A stretch of 41,841 bases of DNA from Paludibacteraceae bacterium (GTDB taxonomy: Bacteria; Bacteroidota; Bacteroidia; Bacteroidales; Paludibacteraceae), in NCBI GenBank assembly GCA_017557345.1, contig JAFYZR010000025.1, positions 1 through 41,841 on the forward strand, given 5' to 3'. Made by a program: the position numbers and the translations under genes. Below the pieces are notes generated by a model that made no database searches, was not told the origin of the DNA, and worked only from the letters and a program-made list of their open reading frames with translations. This document shows positions 27,855 to 36,504 of this stretch, piece by piece. The first letter of the stretch is position 1. Every line of letters starts with the position of its first letter.

Positions 27855-29216
27855 ATGATTAAAACTTTTTATTTGCCCGGACGCGTATGTTCGACCGTTG
27901 CGATTCGAGAAATTGCGGCAAAAGCAGACACAAAATTCACGATGATTTGTCTCAAACCCCATATTGAGTGGGTTTATCTGGGACAAGAACGGATGGTGCA
28001 AGTGATGGAAATGACCGATGCCACGATGGTTTATGCAGACCATTTTGCCAAGATGGGCGAATCGATTGTTGAAGCACCCGTTATTGATTATCAGATTGGC
28101 GCTTTGCGTGACGATTTTGATTTCGGAAGTGTGCTACTTTGGAACACAGAGAAATTGAAAGCTCTTGTCGCTCAAATGGATACGAACTATGAGTTTGCAG
28201 GGTTGTATGACTTGCGATTGCGGGCAAGTCATGCTATCAGTCTTCAGCCGTCAGCCATCAGTCATATTCCGGAATATTTGTATTACGAAGTTGAAGAGGA
28301 CACGCGCAAATCGGGTGAGAAATTATTTGATTATGTCGATCCAAGAAATAGGCAAGTGCAAATAGAAATGGAAGCGTGTGTGACCGCGCATCTCAAACGA
28401 ATTGGCGCATATCTGAAGCCGGGTAAATATAAATCCTTGCCGAAAGCAGATGATACCTATCCTGTTACCGCGAGTGTTATTATTCCTTGCAAGAACCGCG
28501 TTCGCACCATCGCGGATGCCATTCATAGCGCGTTGAGCCAAGAAGTGCGAGAAGGATATTCATTCAATGTGATTGTCGTGGACGATAACTCGACCGATGG
28601 AACTGCTGAAGCCATTCAAAGCATCAAAGACGACAAACTCATTTATATTGCGCAAGACAAGACCTGGCACGCGATTGGCGGCAACTGGAATGTGGCCATT
28701 CATGATCCGCGATGCGGGAAATATGCCATTCAGTTGGACTCGGATGATACCTATTTTGATGAGACAACCGTTCAGAAATTTATTGATGCCTTCGCCGGTT
28801 TAGAACCGGAGCAAGCCATCCATGCGGCGCCCCAATACGGCATGGTGATTGGCACATATCAATTGACGAACATGGCAGGCGAAGTTTTGCCTCCGGGTAT
28901 TATTGATCATCGCGAATGGACCGAAGAGAACGGAAGAAATAATGCACTGAGAATCAACGGCTTAGGCGCTCCGCGAGGTTTCTACGTTCCACTTCTTCGT
29001 ACCATCAATTATCCGACTACTAAATATGGCGAGGACTACGCAGTAGGTTTGCGTATCAGCCGCGAATGGCGAATCGGACGAATTTATGACGTGGTATATA
29101 ACTGTCGGCGTTGGGAAGATAACTCTGATGCCAACTGTAACATCGTGGCGATGAATCGCAACAACTGGTACAAGGACTGCTTGCGCACATGGGAATTGCT
29201 ATCAAGGTTGGCATAG
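27855..29216 (+). CDS. Family 2 glycosyltransferase with an extra N-terminal domain
   Basis: 453 aa. Residues about 206-420 are a GT-A (GT2) domain: [39 protein letters not shown] and the acidic metal site [19 protein letters not shown]. The first 200 residues are a separate domain seen in Bacteroidetes homologues ([20 protein letters not shown]), perhaps a degenerate second transferase. A 30-base tract at 28236-28265 of 7-bp period encodes ISLQPSAIS inside that domain and looks inserted. No signal peptide or membrane helix, so it is cytosolic or peripheral. It overlaps the SpoIID-like gene by 28 bases, which links it to cell-envelope polysaccharide or peptidoglycan work. Confidence 0.88.
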   Translation: MIKTFYLPGRVCSTVAIREIAAKADTKFTMICLKPHIEWVYLGQERMVQVMEMTDATMVYADHFAKMGESIVEAPVIDYQIGALRDDFDFGSVLLWNTEKLKALVAQMDTNYEFAGLYDLRLRASHAISLQPSAISHIPEYLYYEVEEDTRKSGEKLFDYVDPRNRQVQIEMEACVTAHLKRIGAYLKPGKYKSLPKADDTYPVTASVIIPCKNRVRTIADAIHSALSQEVREGYSFNVIVVDDNSTDGTAEAIQSIKDDKLIYIAQDKTWHAIGGNWNVAIHDPRCGKYAIQLDSDDTYFDETTVQKFIDAFAGLEPEQAIHAAPQYGMVIGTYQLTNMAGEVLPPGIIDHREWTEENGRNNALRINGLGAPRGFYVPLLRTINYPTTKYGEDYAVGLRISREWRIGRIYDVVYNCRRWEDNSDANCNIVAMNRNNWYKDCLRTWELLSRLA

Positions 29217-30205
29217 TCACAGCGCCGAAAATTGCGTATGAGTCGCGCGCGCACACGTTCCTTTTGAAGAACGTGCGTATAGGAATTGGTTTTCATTGGG
29301 ACAGAAAAGAAGACCAAGAATTCGCGGGAACACTCGAGATTCGCAATAACCCAGATGGCACACAAACTGCGATTAATACCATCGATTTAGAAGACTATCT
29401 TTGCTCTGTCATTTCATCTGAGATGAACGCCAACAGTCCAATGGAACTGCTTAAAGCCCATGCCGTTATCAGCCGTTCCTGGGCCATTCGCGCTATGCAG
29501 AAACCCAATCACGAAGGTTTTGATGTTTGCGCCGATGACCATTGCCAGCGTTATGAAGGTCTCAAACGGATGAATGAACGAGCTATTGAAGCCGTACGAG
29601 CAACGACAGGCCAAGTGCTGACCTATAATGGTGAGATTTGTGATTGCCGATATTACAAATGTTGTGGCGGCCGAACAGAGATTTGGCGGACATGCTGGGA
29701 AGATATTGATGTGCCGTATATTCAGTCCGTCAAATGCGACTATTGCAAGAATCCTTCGCCATCTGTTTTGCGATTGGTTCTTAATGACTATGATCAAGAA
29801 ACCAAGGATTTTCGAGATTGGAAAGTGCAATATTCGGACGAAGAATTAGATGCTATCGTGGCAGAAAAGTCCGGTATTGATTTTGGACATATTACTGCAT
29901 TAAAACCCATCCATCGCGGCGTTTCCGGGCGAATCGACAGCCTGCTTATCGTTGGCATGAAGCATACAGAGACGATTGGCAAAGAACTGAAGATTCGCAT
30001 GTGGTTAAGTCGCAGTTGTTTATACAGTTCGTGGTTCGATATTTCGCACGAAAACGGCATTTGGACCTTGATTGGTCATGGCTGGGGTCATGGTGCAGGA
30101 CTTTGTCAAATAGGCGCTGCGGTTATGGCAAGCGAAGGAAAGACATACGAAGAAATACTGAGTTACTACTATGCGGGCACAAGACTTAGCACTACAACGC
30201 GATAA
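29189..30205 (+). CDS. SpoIID/LytB-domain protein, possible peptidoglycan lytic enzyme
   Basis: 338 aa. The SpoIID core is clear: [20 protein letters not shown] with the conserved E of SSEM, then [18 protein letters not shown], the [13 protein letters not shown] Cys-rich insert, and the C-terminal [20 protein letters not shown], then [14 protein letters not shown]. SpoIID cuts glycan strands stripped of stem peptides during spore engulfment; in non-spore formers such as Bacteroidetes the role is in wall turnover. No signal peptide is visible, which is odd for an enzyme acting on the wall: either it uses another exit route or the start is wrongly set. The frame starts within the glycosyltransferase end and runs 35 bases into the methyltransferase. 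Confidence 0.87.
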   Translation: MGIAIKVGIVTAPKIAYESRAHTFLLKNVRIGIGFHWDRKEDQEFAGTLEIRNNPDGTQTAINTIDLEDYLCSVISSEMNANSPMELLKAHAVISRSWAIRAMQKPNHEGFDVCADDHCQRYEGLKRMNERAIEAVRATTGQVLTYNGEICDCRYYKCCGGRTEIWRTCWEDIDVPYIQSVKCDYCKNPSPSVLRLVLNDYDQETKDFRDWKVQYSDEELDAIVAEKSGIDFGHITALKPIHRGVSGRIDSLLIVGMKHTETIGKELKIRMWLSRSCLYSSWFDISHENGIWTLIGHGWGHGAGLCQIGAAVMASEGKTYEEILSYYYAGTRLSTTTR

Positions 30206-31301
30206 ATACAAACATCTTTCCGATGCTGAATGGCGATGGATGCTGCAACAAGTTGATGGCCGCGAACGCACGGCTGATAAGTTGCCTACTTTCGCTGAGA
30301 TAGAGGATTGGTGGTATCCCGTACGCCTAAGTTGCGAGCAATGCTCCTCAGAATTGGCGGCCAAATACAAAGCATCGCTAATCGCCAACCGCCAGAAACA
30401 AATGGTCGATTTGACCGGCGGTTACGGTGTAGATACATTCTTTCTCAGCGAACTTTTCGATCACACAGACTACGTAGAGCAAGACGCAGAATTATGTCGT
30501 ATAGCAAAGCATAATTTTGCGAACAAACCGATAACGATTCATAATACTCCAGCAGAGGATTTCTTGAAGAACGCGGGTTTATACGACTTGATTTTTCTTG
30601 ATCCGGCAAGACGAAACAACTATGGAGGAAAGGTTTTTCGCCTTGAAGATTGCACACCGAATGTGGTAGAGTTATTGCCAAATTTGCTATCGCATCTATC
30701 GCCCGACGGACATTTATTACTCAAACTTTCGCCAATGCTTGATATCACGCAAGCCGTAAATCAACTTTCGGCTGTGCCTTGGGATGTTTATGTTGTCGCG
30801 ATTAAGAATGAGGTGAAAGAAGTTTTACTTTTAAGTGGCGGAAATGGCATAATTACGACAATCGAATTAGATAAGCAGCACCAAGTTTTTGTTTTTACCA
30901 AAGAGGAAGAAAAAAATTCTTCTTACACATTGCCGCTCTCGTCTTTCAACTATCTTTATGAGCCCAATGCCGCTATTCTTAAAGCCGGAGCGTATAAATT
31001 AATAGCGGAGCGGTTTGGTTTGTATAAATTAGACGCCAATACACATCTATATTGTTCGGATGAGATAATAGCTGATTTTCCGGGAAGGATTTGGAAGGTC
31101 AAGGAGCAAATATCCAATCATAAATTAGCTGTCAACCGTGCAAATATCTTGACGCGCAATTATCCCTTAACGCCAGAGCAATTGAAGAAAAAGCTGCACC
31201 TTCAAGATGGAGGTACAGATTTCGTTATCGGTTGCCGTGTGAATAATAAGCCTACCTTGTTTTTAGCCGAGCGGACTGAAAATATCCATTCCGAAAGCTG
31301 A
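30171..31301 (+). CDS. Class I SAM methyltransferase with THUMP-like domain
   Basis: 376 aa. The methyltransferase core has motif I MVDLTGGYGVDTFFLSELF (about 79), an acidic ribose-binding VEQDAELCRIAKHNF, and motif IV DLIFLDPARR (about 145). The C-terminal third (YEPNAAILKAGAYKLIAERF, then YCSDEIIADFPGRIWKVKEQ and ANILTRNYPLTPEQLKKKL) matches the THUMP-like family found next to such methyltransferases in Bacteroidetes, suggesting an RNA substrate, probably tRNA or rRNA. It overlaps the SpoIID gene by 35 bases, and its last 39 bases overlap the convergent ABC ATPase gene, so antisense interference is possible. Confidence 0.87.
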   Translation: MRAQDLALQRDKYKHLSDAEWRWMLQQVDGRERTADKLPTFAEIEDWWYPVRLSCEQCSSELAAKYKASLIANRQKQMVDLTGGYGVDTFFLSELFDHTDYVEQDAELCRIAKHNFANKPITIHNTPAEDFLKNAGLYDLIFLDPARRNNYGGKVFRLEDCTPNVVELLPNLLSHLSPDGHLLLKLSPMLDITQAVNQLSAVPWDVYVVAIKNEVKEVLLLSGGNGIITTIELDKQHQVFVFTKEEEKNSSYTLPLSSFNYLYEPNAAILKAGAYKLIAERFGLYKLDANTHLYCSDEIIADFPGRIWKVKEQISNHKLAVNRANILTRNYPLTPEQLKKKLHLQDGGTDFVIGCRVNNKPTLFLAERTENIHSES

Positions 31302-31982
31302 TGTAAAAGCATCGGCCTTTTTAAGATTTTCCGCGCTATCCAACTGCACTCCCTTTCTCGGTGTCATCAGTAATATACGGTCTCCCAACGCAAGCGCCAA
31401 ATCCAACTCATGCGTAGAAATAAGCACCGTTTTACCTTGTGTATGCGCCAAATTACGCAACAAGCGCAAAATTAGTATTCTATGCGGCAAGTCAAGGTGC
31501 GCCGTAGGTTCGTCAAGAAGAATAAGCGGAGTTTGCTGTGCCAGCGCTTTGGCAATCAAGATTCGCTGTTTTTCTCCGTCAGAATGAGCATTAAACATTG
31601 TATTTGCGACGGATTCATCATCAAAGCCCACTTGCTGCAAAGCCTCAGCAATAACTTCTTCATCCTTTGCCGCCAAACCGCCCAAGAACGATGTATACGG
31701 ATAACGTCCCATCGCTACCACATCATGTACTGTCGTATTATCCATCGACAAACGCTCCGTAAGAACCAGTGCTATCGATTTGGCATCACAATGCGTAAAT
31801 TCTCCGCCTAGCGCCGGTTGAAGTCCGGCAAGTGTCCGTAATAAAGTTGATTTGCCGCAGCCGTTAGGCCCCAACATGCAAACCATCTCGCCAACTTGTA
31901 GCGAGAAAGTCAAATCAGACTGAATGACGGTTTCAGAGTAACCAATCGTCAGTTTATTCGTAGAAATAGAGACGTTGGACAC
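31263..31982 (-). CDS. ABC transporter ATPase of the FecE/BtuD (iron-siderophore/cobalamin) type, no permease nearby
   Basis: 239 aa with Walker A GPNGCGKSTLLRTLAG, the HDVVAMGRYPYTSFLGGLA segment typical of iron-chelate and B12 importers, signature AHSDGEKQRILIAKALA and Walker B LILLDEPTAHLD with the switch His in LISTHELD. It would power uptake of iron chelates, haem or cobalamin, but neither the FecCD-type permease nor the binding protein is near. The start is a GTG at 31982, 29 bases inside the racemase gene; no ATG lies before Walker A, so GTG is needed for a full domain. Last gene of the long minus-strand operon, converging on the methyltransferase with a 39-base overlap. Confidence 0.9.
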   Translation of the reverse strand: MSNVSISTNKLTIGYSETVIQSDLTFSLQVGEMVCMLGPNGCGKSTLLRTLAGLQPALGGEFTHCDAKSIALVLTERLSMDNTTVHDVVAMGRYPYTSFLGGLAAKDEEVIAEALQQVGFDDESVANTMFNAHSDGEKQRILIAKALAQQTPLILLDEPTAHLDLPHRILILRLLRNLAHTQGKTVLISTHELDLALALGDRILLMTPRKGVQLDSAENLKKADAFTSAFGMDIFSPLG

Positions 31983-33765
31983 GACGACTAACGGATGTTA
32001 AAATTTCGTATGTTATTGTACCGAGTTTATCTGCAAGTTCCTGCAACGGCATTTTATCCCCAAACACCTCAGCAATATCTCCAGGACGAGCATCGGTGCC
32101 TGTAACGTCAATCATGGCTTGGTCCATGCATACATTTCCTACAACCGGACAACGTTTTCCGCGAACCCACACTTCGCCGCCATAGTTAGAGAAACGACGA
32201 TCAAAACCATCGGCATAGCCAATAGGAATGACGGCGATTACACGATCTTCGTTAAGTTTTGTATGTCGTCCATAACCGATAGTCTCACCTGCCTTGACCG
32301 TTTTTACGGAAAGAATAGTAGTTCGCAGGGTACATACATTGCGCAATTTGGCACCAACAAATGAGAAGCCGTAAAGACCTATTCCCAAACGACACATATC
32401 GAACTGATAGTCGGCAAAGCGTTCGATACCGGCAGAATTACATATATGCTTCATTATCGGATAACTCAGCCCTTTCTTTAGTTCCTCGGCACAACTATCA
32501 AAATAACGAATCTGATCGAGCGTAAACGCATCGAATTGCGGTTCATCACTACCCGCCAAATGGGAGAATATGGATTGCACACGCACTACTTTCTGTCCAC
32601 TCAACTTATTGACAAGCCAGGGTATATCTTCCTTGTAAAATCCCAAGCGGTGCATACCACTGTCGATTTTAATATGAATCGGCACATTCTCCAAACCCTT
32701 CGCCTCTGCCGCTGCCATCACCGTTTTGAGTGATTGATGGGAATAAACATTGGGCTCAAGATTATTTTCCAAGATCAAATCCATCGCTGCAACTTCCGGA
32801 TCCATGATAATAATTGGCAACGTAATTCCAGCACGCCGCAACTCCACTCCTTCATCCGCTACTGCTACCGCCAAATAATCTACCAAACCACTATCTTGCA
32901 GAGCTTTGCTTACTTCTACACTTCCTGCACCGTATGCAAAAGCCTTCACCATACATGTCAGTTTGGTTTCCGGTTTCAACAAGTTCTTGAAGTAACGTAC
33001 ATTATCCACCAGCGCCGAGAGATTCACTTCCAACACCGTTTCATGTGTCTGCTGGAGAATACGTGATGCTATTGTTTCCTCATCGTAGCCAAGCGCACGC
33101 ATCACAGCCGCACAAGTACGAACGTTTTGATGCGAAGGATCTTCTATCACCTGCTTTGAATGAACAAACAGTTTCATTTTCTCCGCGCGTTTCTGCTCCA
33201 ACGACTCGAAATTCTCATCATGCTCATGACCTATATACGTGATTACTCCAATGGTAGGACGAATAATCCGCTCTAATTTCTCCATTTCGCCAGGTTGCGA
33301 AATACCGGCTTCGAAGATAGCAAGCGCCGATGGTTGGTTAGCAACGGTTGTTAACTGCCAAACGCTCAATGGAACGCCGATTTGCGAGTTATAGGACTTC
33401 GGAGAACGGATAACTGTATAGTCATCTTTGAGCAATTGGTACAACCATTCTTTGACAACTGTTTTCCCATTTGAACCGGTTATACCTATTACCGTTCCGT
33501 TAAACTGCGAACGAACATATGCAGCTAAATCTTGCAGTGCCGCCAAGGCATCACCCGTCACAAACGCACGAACTCCTTTCGCCTGCAATTCCGGAATATA
33601 TTTCGCGCCATCGTTTTTTGCCGTCTTGATGGCAAAGAAGAGCGTCGATTCAGGCTCGTTTCCTAACTGACGGCTATCGGTCAGTAGAAAACGGATATCC
33701 AAATCTTCATTCCCTACAACCGTCAAACGGTCACCAATTATTTTTCTTATCTCCGAACATTTCAT
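31954..33765 (-). CDS. MurF-alanine racemase fusion with shortened MurF half
   Basis: 603 aa; the usual Bacteroidetes fusion is about 800-840 aa. The C-terminal alanine racemase (about 240-603) looks complete: PLP lysine in CMVKAFAYGAGSVEVSKAL, FSHLAGSDE, TIGYGRHTKL with the second catalytic region, and PVVGNVCMDQAMIDVTG. It makes D-alanine for peptidoglycan. The MurF half keeps its start (DSRQLG), P-loop GITGSNGKTVVKEWL and IGHEHDENFESLEQKRAEKM, then jumps to NVRTCAAVMRALGYDEETIA, losing roughly 200 residues of the central and substrate-binding region. It cannot be a working ligase, so a separate murF must exist elsewhere. It lies 13 bases after the TolC stop and overlaps the ABC gene. Confidence 0.88.
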   Translation of the reverse strand: MKCSEIRKIIGDRLTVVGNEDLDIRFLLTDSRQLGNEPESTLFFAIKTAKNDGAKYIPELQAKGVRAFVTGDALAALQDLAAYVRSQFNGTVIGITGSNGKTVVKEWLYQLLKDDYTVIRSPKSYNSQIGVPLSVWQLTTVANQPSALAIFEAGISQPGEMEKLERIIRPTIGVITYIGHEHDENFESLEQKRAEKMKLFVHSKQVIEDPSHQNVRTCAAVMRALGYDEETIASRILQQTHETVLEVNLSALVDNVRYFKNLLKPETKLTCMVKAFAYGAGSVEVSKALQDSGLVDYLAVAVADEGVELRRAGITLPIIIMDPEVAAMDLILENNLEPNVYSHQSLKTVMAAAEAKGLENVPIHIKIDSGMHRLGFYKEDIPWLVNKLSGQKVVRVQSIFSHLAGSDEPQFDAFTLDQIRYFDSCAEELKKGLSYPIMKHICNSAGIERFADYQFDMCRLGIGLYGFSFVGAKLRNVCTLRTTILSVKTVKAGETIGYGRHTKLNEDRVIAVIPIGYADGFDRRFSNYGGEVWVRGKRCPVVGNVCMDQAMIDVTGTDARPGDIAEVFGDKMPLQELADKLGTITYEILTSVSRRVQRLYFYE

Positions 33766-33778
33766 AGTTCAAAATGTA

Positions 33779-35266
33779 TTATTCCTTATTATGGCCGAGG
33801 TATCGTTGTAACTGTGCCTCGGTTGTTTTAGCTTCTACTTGCGCGTCAACCAAATCGGTTGCAGCCGATAGCCATAGCGTCTGAGCCTGCATAAGTTCCG
33901 ATGCTGTTATCAATCCGGCCGCAAATGATTCTTGCGCCATGCGCAACACTTCTTCTGCATTCTTTTGCGTTAGCTGGGCCAATGTTATTTTTTGCTGTGC
34001 CTCTGCTAATTTCTGATTAGCCTGTGTAGTTTGCAATGTGAGCAATTCGCGCGTCTCTTCAGTCTTTAGAGTAACCACGTTCGCCGCATGTTTAGCAGCC
34101 TTGTAGCGTAAGATATCCTCCGCATGCACGATCGGTACATTCACTACAACACCTGCAGAGAAAAATCCCTTTCCGTCCCAATTACTGCTCACTCCATTTT
34201 CCGCATTTGGGTTGGTATACATATAACTTGCTTGCGCAATGATATTGGGTTGCAAACCCGCGCTGGCCAGTTTGACACTACTCTTCGCTATTTTCTCTGC
34301 TTGCTCGAGCAACTGCATCTCGCTTCGGCTATTCACCATTCCTTCTGCGTCAAAAGAGTCTGTAGGCAATGTCGTTTCCGACAATCCGGAATCGTCAAGT
34401 TTGAAACGTGTCGATAAGGATAAGCCGCATACTTGAGCCAAGGCCATTTGCGATAATGTGAGTCCATTCTCTGCTTGCAGTCTTTTCACATCCGCATCTC
34501 CGCGTTGAGTTGTCACTTTGAGCAAGTCGGACTGAGTGGCCAGACCTTGCGAAACGGCTTCTTGTACATCTAACTCCAATTGAATCAGCAATTGCTGGTA
34601 TTGTTCTGCCAATTGTTTTTTCTGCGCTACAGCCACTACACGCCAATACGCTTCATCGACCGAATAAAGGATTGACTCTTTCTGTGCGTCGGATTCAATA
34701 TTGGCAATATTCTCCGTAGCCTTTGCTATCTTGTACATCTGCGTCAAACGTCCGCCGGAATATATCGGTTGCATCACGCTCACTTGCGCCACCACTACAT
34801 GCGTCAAATCAACGGTTGCTGCATCATAGACATATTTATATACCTCTGCTATTCGTTGCGCAACATCATCCGATAAATCAGCAAGCGGCTTCTCAAATGG
34901 TGTTCCTTCCAACGACTGCGCATATTCTGAAAGCACACTTCCTTTAGTCCATTCAAAAGAAGGCACTCCTTCCGCATTGATAGAAGCTACACCAAACGGA
35001 AATTCCGTCTGATTAGCAACCAAATGTGCATCTTTTGAATTCCATAAATAACCGGCATTGGCACTTATACGCGGGAACATGGCTGCCAAAGCCGCCTTGC
35101 GGTTATACTCAGCCGCCAAGCGTTCTTCCTCTTTCGACTTAACAGATGGGCCATGCTCTAACGCCATCTCACGGCATTGCTGCAACGTATATAAGATGGT
35201 ATCATCCGCATATACGGCTATCGTCATGCTACAAAGTAGCAAACATATGTATCGATATATTTTCAC
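33779..35266 (-). CDS. TolC-family outer-membrane efflux channel
   Basis: About 495 aa from a GTG at 35266 that overlaps the PqqD stop (GTGA) and gives a clean signal peptide (MKIYRYICLLLCSMTIAVYA); an ATG at 35290 would put eight polar residues in front. Two outer-membrane efflux repeats are visible: LQQCREMALEHGPSVKSKEE... AAMFPRISANAGYLW in the first half and NSRSEMQLLEQAEKIAKSSV... LQPNIIAQASYMYTNPNAEN in the second. Long helical segments rich in Gln, Glu and Ala form the periplasmic tunnel. It would join an inner-membrane pump and adaptor to export peptides or small molecules; none is adjacent. It sits between PqqD and the racemase in a tight operon. Confidence 0.88.
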   Translation of the reverse strand: MKIYRYICLLLCSMTIAVYADDTILYTLQQCREMALEHGPSVKSKEEERLAAEYNRKAALAAMFPRISANAGYLWNSKDAHLVANQTEFPFGVASINAEGVPSFEWTKGSVLSEYAQSLEGTPFEKPLADLSDDVAQRIAEVYKYVYDAATVDLTHVVVAQVSVMQPIYSGGRLTQMYKIAKATENIANIESDAQKESILYSVDEAYWRVVAVAQKKQLAEQYQQLLIQLELDVQEAVSQGLATQSDLLKVTTQRGDADVKRLQAENGLTLSQMALAQVCGLSLSTRFKLDDSGLSETTLPTDSFDAEGMVNSRSEMQLLEQAEKIAKSSVKLASAGLQPNIIAQASYMYTNPNAENGVSSNWDGKGFFSAGVVVNVPIVHAEDILRYKAAKHAANVVTLKTEETRELLTLQTTQANQKLAEAQQKITLAQLTQKNAEEVLRMAQESFAAGLITASELMQAQTLWLSAATDLVDAQVEAKTTEAQLQRYLGHNKE

Positions 35267-35544
35267 TCTATCACTCCTGCTTCCTGCCATGCAGACAAGG
35301 TATTTTCAATATCGTTCATCGCCTGTGCAGGTTGAACATCATATTCTTCGCAAAGAGCCTTGCATAACTCATCGGAAGAGAAAACGCCATGCTCGATGGT
35401 TAATCTCTCCGCTTCTTTCCAAAGGAAAGCCGCGGTCTCATTAAGCGTTATCATCTTATTGAAATTGATAAGCGCCATCGACTCTCCCACCAAAATATAC
35501 TCATTGCCTAACTTGCGCAGGCGGAAACCATCAATTGTTCTCAT
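35263..35544 (-). CDS. PqqD-like peptide-binding protein
   Basis: 93 aa. IDGFRLRKLGNEYILVGESM, then INFNKMITLNETAAFLWKEA and ELCKALCEEYDVQPAQAMND, with DIENTLSAWQEAGVIE, match the PqqD fold: a winged-helix-like RiPP recognition element with LNETAAFLW as signature. In RiPP pathways such proteins bind leader peptides and present them to modifying enzymes or proteases; in Bacteroidetes they also occur with S24/S26-type peptidases. No radical SAM enzyme or evident precursor peptide lies nearby. It overlaps the peptidase gene by 14 bases and the TolC gene by 4. Confidence 0.87.
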   Translation of the reverse strand: MRTIDGFRLRKLGNEYILVGESMALINFNKMITLNETAAFLWKEAERLTIEHGVFSSDELCKALCEEYDVQPAQAMNDIENTLSAWQEAGVIE

Positions 35545-36001
35545 ATTTCCAAATAAGCCACGTATGGCGATAAATCTTCAACAGCCATTTGCGAATCGGT
35601 CTTAAAGTGTACCATAGTCGTCCGCGAGACAAATATTTGCGTTTCCCGTTAGGACGTTCAATGCGCATAACGCGAGCAATAATATCTTCGCGTCCGCATA
35701 TTTCTTCGCCCTCTATATTCCCATCGCCTTGCAGTATATAGGATGTCTGACCCTTTTTATCATTCACAATGCGAATGAGACGATGCAACACATAATTCAC
35801 TTTTCCGTTTGCGTTTTGTACGCGTGCCAGCAAAATATCGCCTTTTTTCGGGTTGCCTGTCAGCACCGACATAACCACACTGTCTCTATCTCCCTCAATA
35901 AACGGACGCATACTTATGCCGGATGGTGTAAAGCGAACTTCCTTTTCTTCACGGATCAACCGCTCCAGTTCCGGAATCAATATATCATTCGCAATCTTCA
36001 T
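35531..36001 (-). CDS. S24/S26 signal-peptidase-like protein
   Basis: 156 aa from ATG at 36001, which forms a TAATG junction with the upstream stop; an ATG at 36034 lies inside the preceding gene and is rejected. The catalytic serine motif is VRFTPSGISMRPFIEGDRD, with GDILLARVQNANGKVNYVLHRLIRI and the later QGDGNIEGEEICGREDIIARV, as in S26 peptidases and the S24/S26 family of Bacteroidetes. A lysine in the KVNYVLHR strand could be the general base. The end is basic and partly hydrophobic (LWYTLRPIRKWLLKIYRHTW), possibly a membrane-surface anchor. With PqqD and TolC alongside it may process an exported peptide. Confidence 0.82.
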   Translation of the reverse strand: MKIANDILIPELERLIREEKEVRFTPSGISMRPFIEGDRDSVVMSVLTGNPKKGDILLARVQNANGKVNYVLHRLIRIVNDKKGQTSYILQGDGNIEGEEICGREDIIARVMRIERPNGKRKYLSRGRLWYTLRPIRKWLLKIYRHTWLIWKYENN

Positions 36002-36504
36002 TATGGCGCCACAACGGTAAAGCAGTTTGGACAAGTGGTCATATAATATTCCATTTCAGTAACCTGTATATCTGTATTGGAACCATACGTATTAGTCATT
36101 TTAACATAATAATTTCCACTTAATCCTTCTACTGTCACATTTTTTGTGTTTTGTGTACCTGCAACCGGTGTCCATGAAATACTATCCGTAGAAACGGATA
36201 CTTGCATGCTTACAGTATTACTAATATGATGAATAATGATTTCATTTAATCCTTGCTTGGCTGGTGAGACTATAACTGCACTATTTTGCGGAATCTTTAG
36301 ATAAATTCCATAGTCTTTTCCTCCTATCGTCGCATTTGTAAATGCCGCATTTCCGGTACATGTATATATCGTACCATCGGTTGTTATTGCTTTAGTATAA
36401 TTAATGAGGAAAGATGCTATTGCACCTTCATTGAAATGATGTTCTACTCCTCTTGCCACCAGCGAGAGGATCAACAAACATACTATAAAGATACTCCGTT
36501 TCAT
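36001..36504 (-). CDS. Secreted beta-rich protein of unknown function
   Basis: 167 aa with a signal peptide (MKRSIFIVCLLILSLVARGV). The mature part is beta-rich (TTDGTIYTCTGNAAFTNATI, then YGIYLKIPQNSAVIVSPAKQ, LNEIIIHHISNTVSMQVSV and YYVKMTNTYGSNTDIQVTEM) and resembles the ligand-binding-like beta sandwiches seen in T9SS cargo. It ends in CPNCFTVVAP, a CxxC pair, and lacks the T9SS tail of its neighbours. Its start overlaps the M6 protease stop by four bases (ATGA) and its stop overlaps the peptidase start. A role as the operon's exported product or an accessory to the protease is possible; nothing decides it. Confidence 0.7.
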   Translation of the reverse strand: MKRSIFIVCLLILSLVARGVEHHFNEGAIASFLINYTKAITTDGTIYTCTGNAAFTNATIGGKDYGIYLKIPQNSAVIVSPAKQGLNEIIIHHISNTVSMQVSVSTDSISWTPVAGTQNTKNVTVEGLSGNYYVKMTNTYGSNTDIQVTEMEYYMTTCPNCFTVVAP

